A stretch of DNA of 64,000 nucleotides from Adenanthera pavonina. Lineage: Eukaryota > Streptophyta > Magnoliopsida > Fabales > Fabaceae. The stretch is taken from the NCBI GenBank assembly GCA_026686845.1, contig JAIVEN010000015.1, positions 12,567,501-12,631,500 of the forward strand, written 5' to 3'. The notes beneath the pieces were generated by a model that had not been told where the DNA came from, did no database searches, and saw nothing but the letters and a program-made list of their open reading frames with translations. Below, in pieces: positions 47,973-59,616 of this stretch; position 1 is the first letter of the stretch; the number at the start of each line of letters is the position of its first letter. Position numbers and translations under genes: made by a program.

Positions 47973-49691
47973 TAAAATATAAACCCTTATTTAGTGTAAA
48001 ATATAAAAAATTATATAAATTTCAGTAAAAATTTATTTTTTTTATTTCTATTGATTATCATATTATAATTTAAAATATATAAATAATAATTTTTAAAATA
48101 TTTTTATTAATAATTAATAAAAAAATAAAACTGAAATATCAGATTTTTTAGAAAATTTTAAAATTTGTATCTAACTTTTTTTTTAAATAGATCTGAAATA
48201 ATTAAGAACTTTTATAATATAGACGACACAGTATTATTCAGTGGCTTTGAAGATTACCGTCAAAATCTCAAAGCAGTGACGTGACGTGATGGAGTGTTTT
48301 TTTTTTAATGCAGGGCATCAAAGAAAATAAGTAGGAATATTGAATTTTAATATTTTATAATTATAATAATATCACTAATAAATAAAACGATTATTAAATA
48401 TTTTTAACTTTTTACTAAGACAACTATTTGCTACGCCCAAATTTTTATTATTTTTTATTTTTTGGGTCAACGCCCAAATTTTTATTTGAATACATAATAT
48501 AAGAAAAATTAAAATCTAGCACATCTTATTAACCATCTACTTCACCTAGAAGCTTTTACTTCTTTCAATTCTTCCTTTCATAATTCCTACAATTTTTTTT
48601 AAGAGGATCCAATTAGGTTTCAAATATTTAAGTAGAATTATTCTTCTTTGACCTTACGTTCTGAAGTTTTCCTTTTTCCTTTTATTAAATTTGTTTTTCA
48701 TTTGTTGAATACATTTATAGTTACTGATAATAATTTATTCTATGCAGAAAAAATTAATTTCATACATTTATAGAATTTGGCACAAAAAAATCACATATAA
48801 AACGAACATTAGTTATTTGGCATGCTTTTACTCGATGCAATTTCTTTAATGCTAATAATATCTTCAATTATTATAACAAGTTATACACATAATCAGAAAT
48901 TAAACTTTGGATAATATGTCTAAAGAAAACAATATTTTTAAAAATCTTTTCCTAGGCAAACAACAAATTTTATAACCAATCACACTTTTTTTCCTTTTGT
49001 TTTTTTGGCCTGACCAATCATAGACTTCACTATGCTATCTTCTTAATAGACTGCCCGGCACTATTATTGTCTCTCACTTTTAAATATCTTAATTATAATA
49101 CTATAAAAGATCCAAATATTTAATAATTTTATTAAAAAATTAATTAATAAATATGATAAGTAACTAGACATTTTTCATGATAAATGCACATTTATAATTA
49201 GTATATATGATTTGTTATAGATTTATATTTTGTATTAATTAAATGTAAGTCTAAATAATTTGAAAACTTATTTTTTGTAAAACAAATACATTTCAATAAA
49301 AAATTTTACAAAATGGTAACTGAAAGATTAACATAGCATATCTTTTAATGATTGCATTAGATACAAATGTATATAAAATAATTTTAAAATTATGCGTATC
49401 CCTCTTTTTTCTAGTCAGTATATATATCCCTTTCTTAAAAGATATTTATAGCGTAAAAAAAGGGAATGAGTAAAAATAATCACTTATAGATTTTTCCTAA
49501 TATCTGACTATATTATTTTTAACAAAGATAGTAGTATATTTCTTGAAGACTTTATTTTGCTACCTATTTTAATAGTATCCATTGGGTCGCCCCTTTTGCA
49601 TTTTTAAGGTCCACCTCCCTGCACATTTTCCACAGCTGCTCTCTCTCTCTCTCTCGATCTTCTCCTTCCTTCTAAAAAATATCACAGCAAA
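47973..49691. other. Upstream region of the cysteine protease gene
   Basis: AT-rich DNA without a supported gene. A TATATATATCC sequence at about 49420-49431 may be a TATA box but is far from the ATG. A CT-repeat leader, 49636-49655, lies just before the start codon. Confidence 0.4.
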
Positions 49692-52600
49692 ATGGGTTTC
49701 TCTAGATCGTCGCAAGCCATGATCGTGCTTGTGTTCATGGTCTTTGCTGTGTCTTCGGCTTTGGACATGTCCATAATCTCCTACGATCGAACCCACGCCG
49801 ACAAGTCCTCGGGGAGATCGGATGACGAGGTCATGGCAATATACGAGCGCTGGCTTGTACGACATGGCAAGGCCTACAATGCTCTGGGCGAGAAGGAGAA
49901 GAGGTTTGAGATCTTTAAGGATAATCTCAGGTTCATCGATGAGCACAACGCTGAGAATCGGACCTACAAAGTCGGGCTGAACCGATTCGCCGATCTAACC
50001 AACGAGGAGTACCGAGCCAAGTACCTGGGAACCACGATCGATCCGAAGAGGAGGATTGCCAAGACCAGGAGCAACCGTTACACTCCACAGGTCGGTGACA
50101 AATTGCCGGAATCTGTTGATTGGAGGAAGGAAGGTGCGGTTGTCGAAGTCAAAGATCAAGGAAGTTGCGGTAAGTGTTTTCTTTTTAATTATTTAGCTTT
50201 TTCTGTCGTTTTCTTTGGAATGAAATTGTGATCGCTCCCAAATTTTGGATACAATTAAAAGTCAAAACTTGCGATGTTAGAAACATTAATCACATTAGAT
50301 CTTAAAAGAGTTTTCTTTAGTAACTTTCAATTTGATTACGAAGTGAAATAGTTCGAGGTTGCCGAACAAGAAAGGAAATTGATAAGAACAAGAGAATTTA
50401 TTACACCGGCAAAACTAAATCAATGACTTATTCCTGATAGAATACTATTTTCTCAGTTTTTTTTTTAATCTGTCAATGATAAAATATGTCAATCAATTCT
50501 GTTAATTGATCACTCTATTCTCAAGCTGGTCGTTCAAAAGAAAGCTACTTAATTTAGTCTGAACCATTTTCTTATGATCAAAATAACCTTCCGTCAAAAA
50601 TAGAATCTCATGTGACTTGTCGAGTTGTCTTCAACTCCAACATTGATGTATTTTTATATCATAGCTAGATTTTAGCGCATTAAATATTTATTGGAGGGAC
50701 CATTTTTGTCACAGGATAAATTTTAGGTGACTAAATTGAGAGGCTGAGAGATGATTGATATTTCATTGGCTAAATTATTTTCTCAATAAGCAAAACTCAC
50801 TTTTAGATTTATAGTTATGAAATAATATTACAAAATTAAAGAATATCTTTTCAATGAAAAAACTACTTTACAACGGAAAGGAAGGCCGGCTTTTTTTAAT
50901 TTTTTTTTCAAGAAATTTATCCGTTCCCTTTTGTTTTAGATTGGCCCCTTCTTAATACTAGGAGTGCCTATTTCTCTTTTGGCCAAACAAAAGAGTACCT
51001 AGTATTCTAAAATTTGGATTTAAACGCCTGTTATTCTAAAATTTCAGAAATTCGGTAACTATAATTGTGTAGCTGAATTTAGATTATTTTATACAGAAAA
51101 AATCATTTAGCCTGTTCCTAATATCAGTCAATAATATGATTTCTGTTTTCTTCTATTTGTAAGTAGCAACTAATAATTACTACATTTTTGTTGCTGTTGC
51201 AAAAGTTTCGAATTAACTTTTGCGTTGACATGTTAAAAAAAATTAAGAAAAAGAGACTGCTTATGATGGAGCCCGAAGAACTATTATGTGCAATGAATTT
51301 TATACATGTGGAGGATTTGATAGTAACTCATTGATTTAATTTTGAATGAAGGGAGTTGCTGGGCATTCTCAACCGTGGCTGCAGTGGAAGGAATAAATAA
51401 GGTAGTGACAGGTGATCTGATTTCACTATCTGAGCAAGAACTGGTGGACTGTGATAAAAAATATAATGAAGGGTGCAATGGTGGATTGATGGACTATGCT
51501 TTTGAGTTCATCATAAACAATGGTGGCATTGACACTGAAGAGGATTATCCTTACCGTGCTGTTGATGGCCAGTGCGACCAATACAGGGTCAGTTTGCTTT
51601 CTATTATTATTCATGATAGAAAATTATTATTATTTATTCTATGCTTAAATGTATTGCTGACATTTCTGCAGAAGAATGCAAAAGTTGTAACAATTGATGG
51701 CTATGAAGATGTTCCTGTTAATGATGAGAAAGCATTGAAAAAAGCTGTTGCAAATCAACCCGTGAGTGTTGCAATTGAAGCAGGTGGCAGGGAATTTCAG
51801 TTATATGTATCTGTAAGTTTCTCAGCGTTTATGAATATCTCAGAGCTTGCTTCATATATAGATGCACTGTCCATTATGGTCATTCTAATTATGACAAATT
51901 ATTTGATCTGCTCATCCTTCGAGGAATTAGTTTTGGCCAACGTATGACATGTAAAAGTTGTGCTGTTAAATAATCTTTTAATTAAGTGAATTTTTGGATA
52001 ATTGCTTCTTGCTGTCCAGTTAGTGCCTGCACATTCTCATTAGGTTTTGCTCCATTTGATCAGGGTATATTTACGGGAGGATGTGGTACAGAATTAGATC
52101 ATGGTGTTACAGCTGTCGGCTACGGCACAGAAAATGGTGTAGATTACTGGATTGTGAAGAATTCATGGGGTAAGAGCTGGGGAGAGGAAGGGTATATTAG
52201 AATGGAACGAAATGTGGGCACAACCAATACGGGCAAGTGTGGTATTGCAATGGAGGCCTCCTATCCTATAAAGAAAGGCCAAAATCCCCCAAACCCCGGA
52301 CCCTCCCCCCCTTCACCTGTGAAGCCACCCACTGTTTGTGATAGTTACTACAATTGTCCCGCAAGCACCACTTGCTGCTGCGTGTACGAGTATGGAAGGT
52401 ATTGCTTTGCCTGGGGATGCTGTCCTCTTGAGGCTGCCACCTGCTGTGAAGACCACAACAGTTGCTGCCCTCATGACTATCCCATCTGTAATATTGACGC
52501 TGGAACCTGTCTTATGGTAACACAACCTAAAATTCTTTAGTGGCAACTATTTATTGGATACCTTTTGTTCATGTTGACGATATCTTAACTGAAATCCCAT

Positions 52601-52705
52601 GTATTGCAGAGTAAGGACAACCCATTTGGAGTGAAGGCAATGAAGCGCACTCCAGCTAAACCCTACTGGGCATATGGAGATAAGAACAAGAGAAGCAGCG
52701 CTTGA
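49692..52705 (+). CDS. Papain-like cysteine protease with granulin domain (RD21-type)
   Basis: Five exons, 49692-50169, 51352-51587, 51672-51812, 52064-52516 and 52610-52705, give 467 residues, close to Arabidopsis RD21A. A hydrophobic signal peptide (about 1-24) is followed by an inhibitory propeptide (about 44-110) with ERFNIN-type spacing (RFEIFKDNLRFIDEHN). The mature enzyme starts near LPESVDWR (138). The active site shows Cys162 in GSCGSCWAFS, His298 in LDHGVTAVGYG and Asn318 in KNSWGKSWGEEG. Then come a Pro-rich linker (about 358-375) and a Cys-rich granulin domain (CDSYYNC to CNIDAGTC, about 377-434), a plant C1A hallmark. It is expected to work in vacuole, ER bodies or apoplast, in stress and senescence proteolysis. 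The first intron interrupts the active-site GSC-GSC motif. All introns are GT-AG. Confidence 0.96.
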
Positions 52706-54254
52706 GCCAACGTATGAATCTTGACGGAGTGGATGACCTAGTCGAAGGAGGATGCTACATATTCTTTTCCTTGATTCTTACCATACGTACTGCATGTAAA
52801 ACGGTCATCTCTGACTTTTGGATGCCAGTAGTTGAATGCTTTGTCAAATTTAAGGCTGTAAGTGACTGATGTAAATAGCGCTCTATTTATGCGCTGCATT
52901 GCTTTCCAACAGACATTGATTGTCGTGACATTCGAACTTACATGGATTCCAATCTATTACCGATGCCGGATGAATTTCTTTTCCAATTCATATGCTATTT
53001 TCTCTCTGCTTGTTGTGTCATTAAGTTTTAACCAAAGCAAGCTTCATGTGATCAAACCTTCTCTGAGTTCAACGTTTGCCCCCAATTTAATACGTGACTC
53101 AACTATTATGCCCACCTTTACGAGGGGAAGAAGAGAATATAGAATTGGACATCGACTATTATTAATTATATGCATATATCTTTTGTTTAGTACTGTATAT
53201 ATGGATGGCTCTAATCTAGATGCTCAAAATGGTAACGTGATACGTAGTACTCCAGACGAAAAAGAAAAACAAGGAGGTGAAGAATAATTTCTTTATTTCT
53301 TCTCCCTTAACATTCTATTCTGTTATTTTCCATCATACCAAACACTTAGATCAGGGATCCTCTTGCTAAAAAAAATGCTCTTCCTTGTTTTCTTACTAAT
53401 ATCAATTTCTATCTACTTGCTAGGACTATATGGTTGGAAAGGTCTTAATTATCTTTATTTCTATCTACTTGCTCGGACTATATGGTTGGAAAGGATCTTA
53501 ATTATCTATATTCCTAATAGAAACGGTACCAAAACATATACTTAAAAGTAAGCTATCTTTTTCTCTCTCTTTTTTTTTTAACCAGAAGTAAACTACCTTG
53601 TTAGCGTCAAAGACTAAGACATTTAAATAAAGAATAGATAAATGAAGATCACATTCTTGACTCCAAATGATATATTAATAAAGTTTGAATAAAGAAGTGG
53701 GCGCACAAGAGCACGTATTCTTATGGCCCAGTTGTCGAAGAAACACGGTAGTTGTGTTAGGGGGACCAGGGAGGGGTGAAATGCTAATTGTCGCCCAAAA
53801 CAGCTTGACACAGACTTCAATTATCACTGTCTTGTCTCATTTCGTTTTCTACACCCAGACCACATGATGGACACCCCGCATTTCAGTGTGATAGGCCTAG
53901 GTCTCCAACCCCACCATGCCAGCCAGCTCGGGCACGAATAAGACTTTTATATAGCCAACATCTGCTTCGTGATCATAATTCATAGAATGGCCAATAATTT
54001 AGTAAAATTTTGTAAGATTCGAATCTGAAATGCTTTCCTAAACTTTCTGCAATCATTTGAAGACATCAAATGCTCACAAATGTTTTCTCCACGAAGAAAG
54101 AAAGGCGAAAACATGTACACACATTATACTGCAACTAGCTACAGATAATACCCAAATAGCATTCATACATGGAAGTTAACGAGGCATTGCTATGATTGAA
54201 TGTTTGAAACACTTAGATGAATCACCTAACTTCTCCTTCGTTAAGAGCCTTTAA
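52706..54254. other. 3' region of the protease and convergent intergenic DNA
   Basis: It contains the protease 3' UTR, a 52-bp-period tandem duplication and the 3' region of the minus-strand regulator. A frame of 141 codons at 52862-53287 opens at GTG and has no recognisable domain, so it is not called. Confidence 0.45.
53406..53507. repeat. Tandem duplication, 52-bp period
   Basis: TTTCTATCTACTTGCT then GGACTATATGGTTGGAAAGG occurs at 53406-53455 and again at 53458-53507, with one substitution (A versus C) and one inserted A. It is a recent local duplication. Confidence 0.92.
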
Positions 54255-55995
54255 TCAGATCATTTTCAACTCAAATTCCGATCCCTTTGCCACTACGTCT
54301 TGCAACTCTATGTTAGTATTGAAGGGACCTCTCTGATCACCTTCATTGGCGACATCAAATGCGCACTCTTCAACCTTCACTCTCTGGCTCGTGCTATTAA
54401 TCCAATAGTCATTCAGATTCGTAATAGAATTATAGGATGGAACCATGGAGGGGAACTTAGGTAGCAAGGGCAGGGAAGGAGGAAGTGACCAAAGAGGTGG
54501 CCCTGCTGTTCCATCCTGGCGGGAATTCCAGCCCAAGTTAATGGATTTCCTGGAAGCATAGTTTGATGCTTCGTCAATTAGCCTTTTCACTCCACTTACT
54601 TGATTCATACTGTATACAGAGAGAGCCGTTTCATTGCTTTCCATCATCTGGATGTTAGGTTTAAGGACGTAAGGATGTTGGATGGGTAGATATGGTCTCT
54701 GAATAGCGAAGACACCAGGTACGCTATGAAGGTAGTTGAATTTCCTTTGTATGCTGATCACTAGATTGAGATCTTCTGCAACCTGAAGAACCCCACGAAT
54801 TAATGATCGAGTTTTTGAAGGAAATTAGTAAGGAGAAAGAGCAAGACCTTGTTAAGCGAACCCAGTTGAACTATGCCTTCTCTCACCGCAATGACGACAA
54901 TGGTCTACCAAAACGATCGACAGCTTCGTTAGCATGCAACTTGTAGGAATAAATGAACCAAGACTTATGTGTACAATTGTTATTTACTTCTACACCATAT
55001 CCCCGAGGTGTTTTAGTGAGTGGTTTTACCAACCTGAATACCTGAATTGAACTGATATTCCCACGCCCTTGGTCGCTGCAAGAAGTTAAGAGAGCAAAGA
55101 AAATATCAAACTTTCTGTATTCCAGAGACAGAATGAGGTGGAGCTGAAAATGAAGAACTATCTGGAGTCATTTCTGTTGAACGTTAATTTCCCTTACAGG
55201 CTCAACGGAGACATTCCATGAAGCGATGTAGCTTGGTTCAGACTCATTTGGGTTATCTCTGTACACCCATTTGTGACTGTTATCCGCGGCCACTTTCCCC
55301 AGTAATCTGCGGACATGTAACAGATATCAAACTCCTTTCCTTCGCGTGAATTTTGGTTATACTAGTCATCAGAAACAGAGGCGGATATGCTAAATTAATT
55401 ATGACAAGAAAATGTGATAGTGGGGCAAAGCAATATATTCAACCCTCACCCCTCCCCATAACTGTAGACCTCATGTGACATTTTGAAGAATACATCAACC
55501 CCAAACTTCCCGTTAAGATATCCACTCCTCGCTCTTTCGCATTTGTGAAAATCACAGAATCCGTCTTCCCAAACCAGGATCCTGCAAAAAACACCTCCTA
55601 AGAATTTAAAAACCATCATAACTTTTCATGTCTAGTTGTCCATGGTTTGCCTGTCAAAAGAAGTAAAATCATGCCGGGGATTGTCATAACTACTCGACTA
55701 TTACCAGTTTCTTTTGTTTCCCTTGGAGCGGTCAAGAGCAGTCCCTCCAAATTCCCACCTGTGACAGAGCAAACCCGTCTACAAGCATAAAAAAACACTA
55801 CAATTTTTCATGAACTGAAGCATTCACCTGTTTTTGTAGATTAATTACTTACCTCGGGGGAGGATAGTTTCGGGGCAATATCCTCCAAAAGACAGCGTAT
55901 ACCCACTTAGAAGAAGTGGAAGAATCTGAAGGTGAACATAAGCTTCTCAGAGTATGCTGCAAGAGGCAATTAAGCAAGGGTAGTCCAGTTTCCAT
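54255..55995 (-). CDS. bHLH-MYC_N domain protein (RSS3-like, no bHLH seen)
   Basis: Seven minus-strand exons, 55853-55995, 55705-55758, 55450-55581, 55198-55306, 55034-55075, 54848-54904 and 54255-54782, keep frame and give 354 residues. The N-terminal 190 or so fit the MYC/MYB N-terminal domain: LRSLC, KWVYAVFWRI, ILVWEDGFCDF, VYSYGEGLLGKVAADNSHKW, WEYQFNSGIQTIVVIAVREG, VQLGSLNKVAEDL. This arrangement matches plant RSS3-like proteins (often labelled WNK-related), which lack a DNA-binding bHLH and act with bHLH and JAZ proteins in transcriptional control. The C-terminal 150 residues are low in known motifs. The ATG at 55993-55995 precedes METGLPLLNCLLQHTL. Exon boundaries were hand-called but all are GT-AG; exact subfamily is less sure. 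Confidence 0.88.
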
Positions 55996-58900
55996 TTCTC
56001 AGAGTGGGAGAGGAAAATGGGAGAGGAAGAGCTTGATTCAAAGGCAAAATGTATTCTCAGTGACGGTACCCACTTGAAAGACACCAAGTTAGGCAATCAT
56101 GCTCCAACATTAAAAGTTGTTACAAGACAGCATGAGTAGTTTTAAGTGGGGCCTCTGTATTCGCATATTTTCTCATCTCAAGGATCGTAAATATTATCTT
56201 TTTGTTTCCTATCATTAAGTAGTTTTAAGCGACTCCGGCAGCTTGTTTGATAATCTCCCTCAGTCTAACTAATTACAAATCAACTCTCGCTATTGATATT
56301 TGGCTTTGAATAGATAGTCATAATACTGTAAAGGGAACACCAAGTTGTTTGTTTCTCTCATTTCACCATTGTGAGGCTGGGAAACACCTATTTAGTGTGT
56401 AATTAGGCGGGCGGATCATTTGCTTGTCTCTACTCGTTGAAGTGGTCCTGTTGAAGGACCATCGACTTCATGACTTGAATTGCCAAAATTTGCTTCTCTT
56501 TTGCTGCGTGGACCACCACAAGACACACCCACCGTTCATGTTGTTAATTCAACATTATTACGAGTTAAGAGCTATAGTTGGACATGACACTAGTGTGTTG
56601 CAATCCCACCCAATTTCTGTTGAAGCAAACATCACTCATCTAAGATTGAAAAAAGAAGAAAGAAAGAAAGAAAGAAACATTGGTTATGAACCAAAGTAGC
56701 AATATCTTACAAGTGATTATTAGCTGAGTTATTTGAAGTCATTAACTATAATTGTTGGGCGGTTGGAGGCACCCATACGTGGCTAATGACATGTTAAGGT
56801 TCAGGTTTGATTAGATATACCGTAATAAGAGGCCAGAGCCCACAAAAAAGAGTGAGAGGTGGAGGACGTAGGACTTTTTTGAGCAGTGGCCGTAAAGCAA
56901 AGTCTCTTCTGTATGTCATTCACACGACAGGTACAAAACAATAAAAGCGTGAAAAACAAACAGTATTGGAGGAAGATGACCGTGTCAAGTCCAGACAGTG
57001 ACTTCAAATCTGTAGGTCTCACAATTTATTACAAACCTAATGAATGGAAAAAAATCAACAAGAAAGCATCATGATACAAGAGGCTACTTTCAAAGTAATA
57101 GTAAGTAAGACGTGCCATTGCTGTGCTAAGTAAGTTTGAAGCTACTTGAATAGATAAATGCAGGGAGTGAAGGGGGTGGGTAGTTGAGTTGAGAAAGGAA
57201 GGAAAAGAAGAGAGTGGTCCAGGAAATTAAAAGAGGGAGTAGCGGGCGATGCAGATGTACCCTATGGGCTGGGCAACAAAATGGACTGACAGCTACGTTA
57301 TATGGAGCCCAAAAGCCCACCAACACTAAATGGGATTTTCCCCCCCACTTTCGGCCTGATATGAGATGCTATTGAATTTCTCCATCTCAATTCTGATACA
57401 ACTCTCCAACATGAACTCCGTATTGCAGGATCTGATCGGCATCATTTTTTCTAAACTTATCATATCAACATCTTCCTTGGACAACCCCAAAAACCTAAAG
57501 CTTGGCGATTGCTATGTGAATGTGAGCTTGCACAGCATTATTTCTTATTGCTAATTATGGCATGTTTTTTTGCCAACAACTAATTATGACATATGATATA
57601 TTCTTAATTCTGCTCAATGCTTATATGATTACTTTAACTTCACACCCAATGATTTTCTTTCACTTTTTTTTTTTGGTTTGTTGCTGTCTATTATAACTCT
57701 GATGTCTGAAACATAATTAACCTCTCTCGCACTGTCACATTACGGTAAATGCTCTTCCATTCTTTTGTTTCTAGTAAGCGCTGCTCTGATGTCAGTTAAT
57801 GTCCTAGCAGCATTATCAAAACAGATTCATCACAATGACCAACACACAAGAAGAAATAAATTAATAAACCTACCTATGAATCATGAGACTTGTCTTGATC
57901 TGCAGGTGACCTTTCGGAATTGAAATCATATGAAAACATGAGAACAACCTCTCTGTTAAGTAATTTTTCAATTTATTAATTAAAATAAAGACTGCAGGGA
58001 TAGAAACATAAATGTAACTTGTGCATTTTGATGACCTTAAATCGAATTTAAGAAACGGTATTTTGACATCAGTTCTTGACATAATATGAGAAAAAACTTC
58101 GGTAAGCCTACAGAGGAGGACACTAATGATGATCTTGATGCTTGAATCTGGTTTCCATTTTAGGGATGTGTACATTATTAATTCATTCAAATTTAATTTG
58201 AAAAGTTTAGATTTAGCTAAATTGATTAAGGTATGCATATGTTTACAAGGGCGATTAAGGTATATTTTGTTAATGCTGCTATAACCATGCCGTTCTTGGA
58301 CGTGACCATATTCCATATGGACGAGCATATATAGATAAGTCATTGTAATGTTGAAATATATATATATATATATAATTTTGACTATCTACATTAATTGTAT
58401 GATCCATGCCAGCAGGGCAGGACTTATATTCGCTCACTATCCTATAACTGATGAGGAATTGTCGTCGGAAAGGGAAAGCACAGTCTAATTATATTCCTAT
58501 TCTTTTAAATTCGAAGGACTGGAAAAAACACAGAATTTAGGGTTCAGTAAATATAACTTCACTAATTTTAAAGTAATGACGTCAAACCATCCCCTAAACG
58601 CACTCAATTTGATTTTTATTTTTTTATTTTTTGGGTTAGAAACGGGTCCGAGGCCCAAATCAGACTTTATCAAAATCCTCTCTAGGAAAGAGGCAACCAG
58701 AGAACCAGTCAACTCGATTTCAAATAGGCCAAGCTGAACCTGACCGACTACGATTATTATAATTGCCGTCGTCATGCCAAGGAACTAATGAAGTCCAAAC
58801 TCGTCTTAAAGTGGAGGTTAGGCTGCGTTTTAAATCCCAATACATTGGCCCATTTCATTTTTGTTTTTTCCCGAAGCAAAGACAAGACTCATGGGCACAG

Positions 58901-59498
58901 CCTTTTTTTCAATATCCATTTCTCAATATTTAACTAGATATTAAGAATTCAGAATTCCTTTTGCTCTTTTTTTCTTTGTCCAACAGATATTAAGAACTAA
59001 GAATTAATCTATTATTATTAAATAATTTTTTATAGGAAGCGTATTTGACTAATTTGGCTTATGCATATACTATCATAGTTTATCATATTTAATTTGTATT
59101 AAATTATATATTTTGTTATTTTGTTGCGTAATTTAATGGACATATAATTCCTTTTAATTTTTGAAACTCATGCAATGTCATACAGATTTGTTTTTTGCCA
59201 TCAATGTTATACAGATATTATAGTAGGCTAGTTAGTAATTAAAGTGGGTTCTTTCATTTATATAGAATTTTAGATAAATCATATGATTAAGGTATAAGAA
59301 CATGAGCCTGAAATGGATCTTTCTATATTTTATATTTGTAATAATTAATACTAATTATTTTTCTTTTTTGGCCAATTATTTTACTTGTTAATTGTTAGTT
59401 TTTTGGCCAGTAATTATTTTTCTTGGGTCAACATTTACTTGTTAATATTCTTTGTTTTGATAAAAATAAAAATAAAAACTTGTTCATATTCGTTGCAA
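55996..59498. other. Divergent intergenic region between regulator and MPDU1 genes
   Basis: It holds the promoter of the minus-strand regulator, a GAAA run at about 56655-56677, an AT run at 58357-58374, and the upstream part of the MPDU1-like gene. Open frames at 57870-58343 and 58497-58775 show no family resemblance and sit in AT-rich DNA. Confidence 0.45.
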
Positions 59499-59537
59499 AT
59501 GGATTCGTCGGCCCTCAGCAGATATTTGAGAATTTGA
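59499..59537 (+). promoter_or_regulatory. Upstream ORF in the MPDU1-like leader
   Basis: An ATG at 59499 opens a 12-codon frame (MDSSALSRYLRI) closed by TGA at 59535-59537, 79 bp before the main ATG. If the transcript begins upstream of 59499, it could lower translation of the main frame. The transcription start is unknown. Confidence 0.4.
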
Positions 59538-59616
59538 TCGCTGCGGTCGAAGCAATTCACAAGGCAGAACTTGGAGTTATAGTGTTGGATTGATAGTGGG
59601 AATTGCTGGCGACTGG

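Noticed and set aside
49569..49946. Minus-strand 125-codon frame opposite protease exon 1
   Set aside because: Antisense shadow of a well-supported coding exon.
52862..53287. 141-codon frame downstream of the protease
   Set aside because: It opens at GTG, lies in probable 3' UTR and beyond, and resembles no family.
57870..58343. 157-codon minus-strand frame
   Set aside because: Low-complexity, hydrophobic and AT-driven composition with no recognisable motif or promoter.
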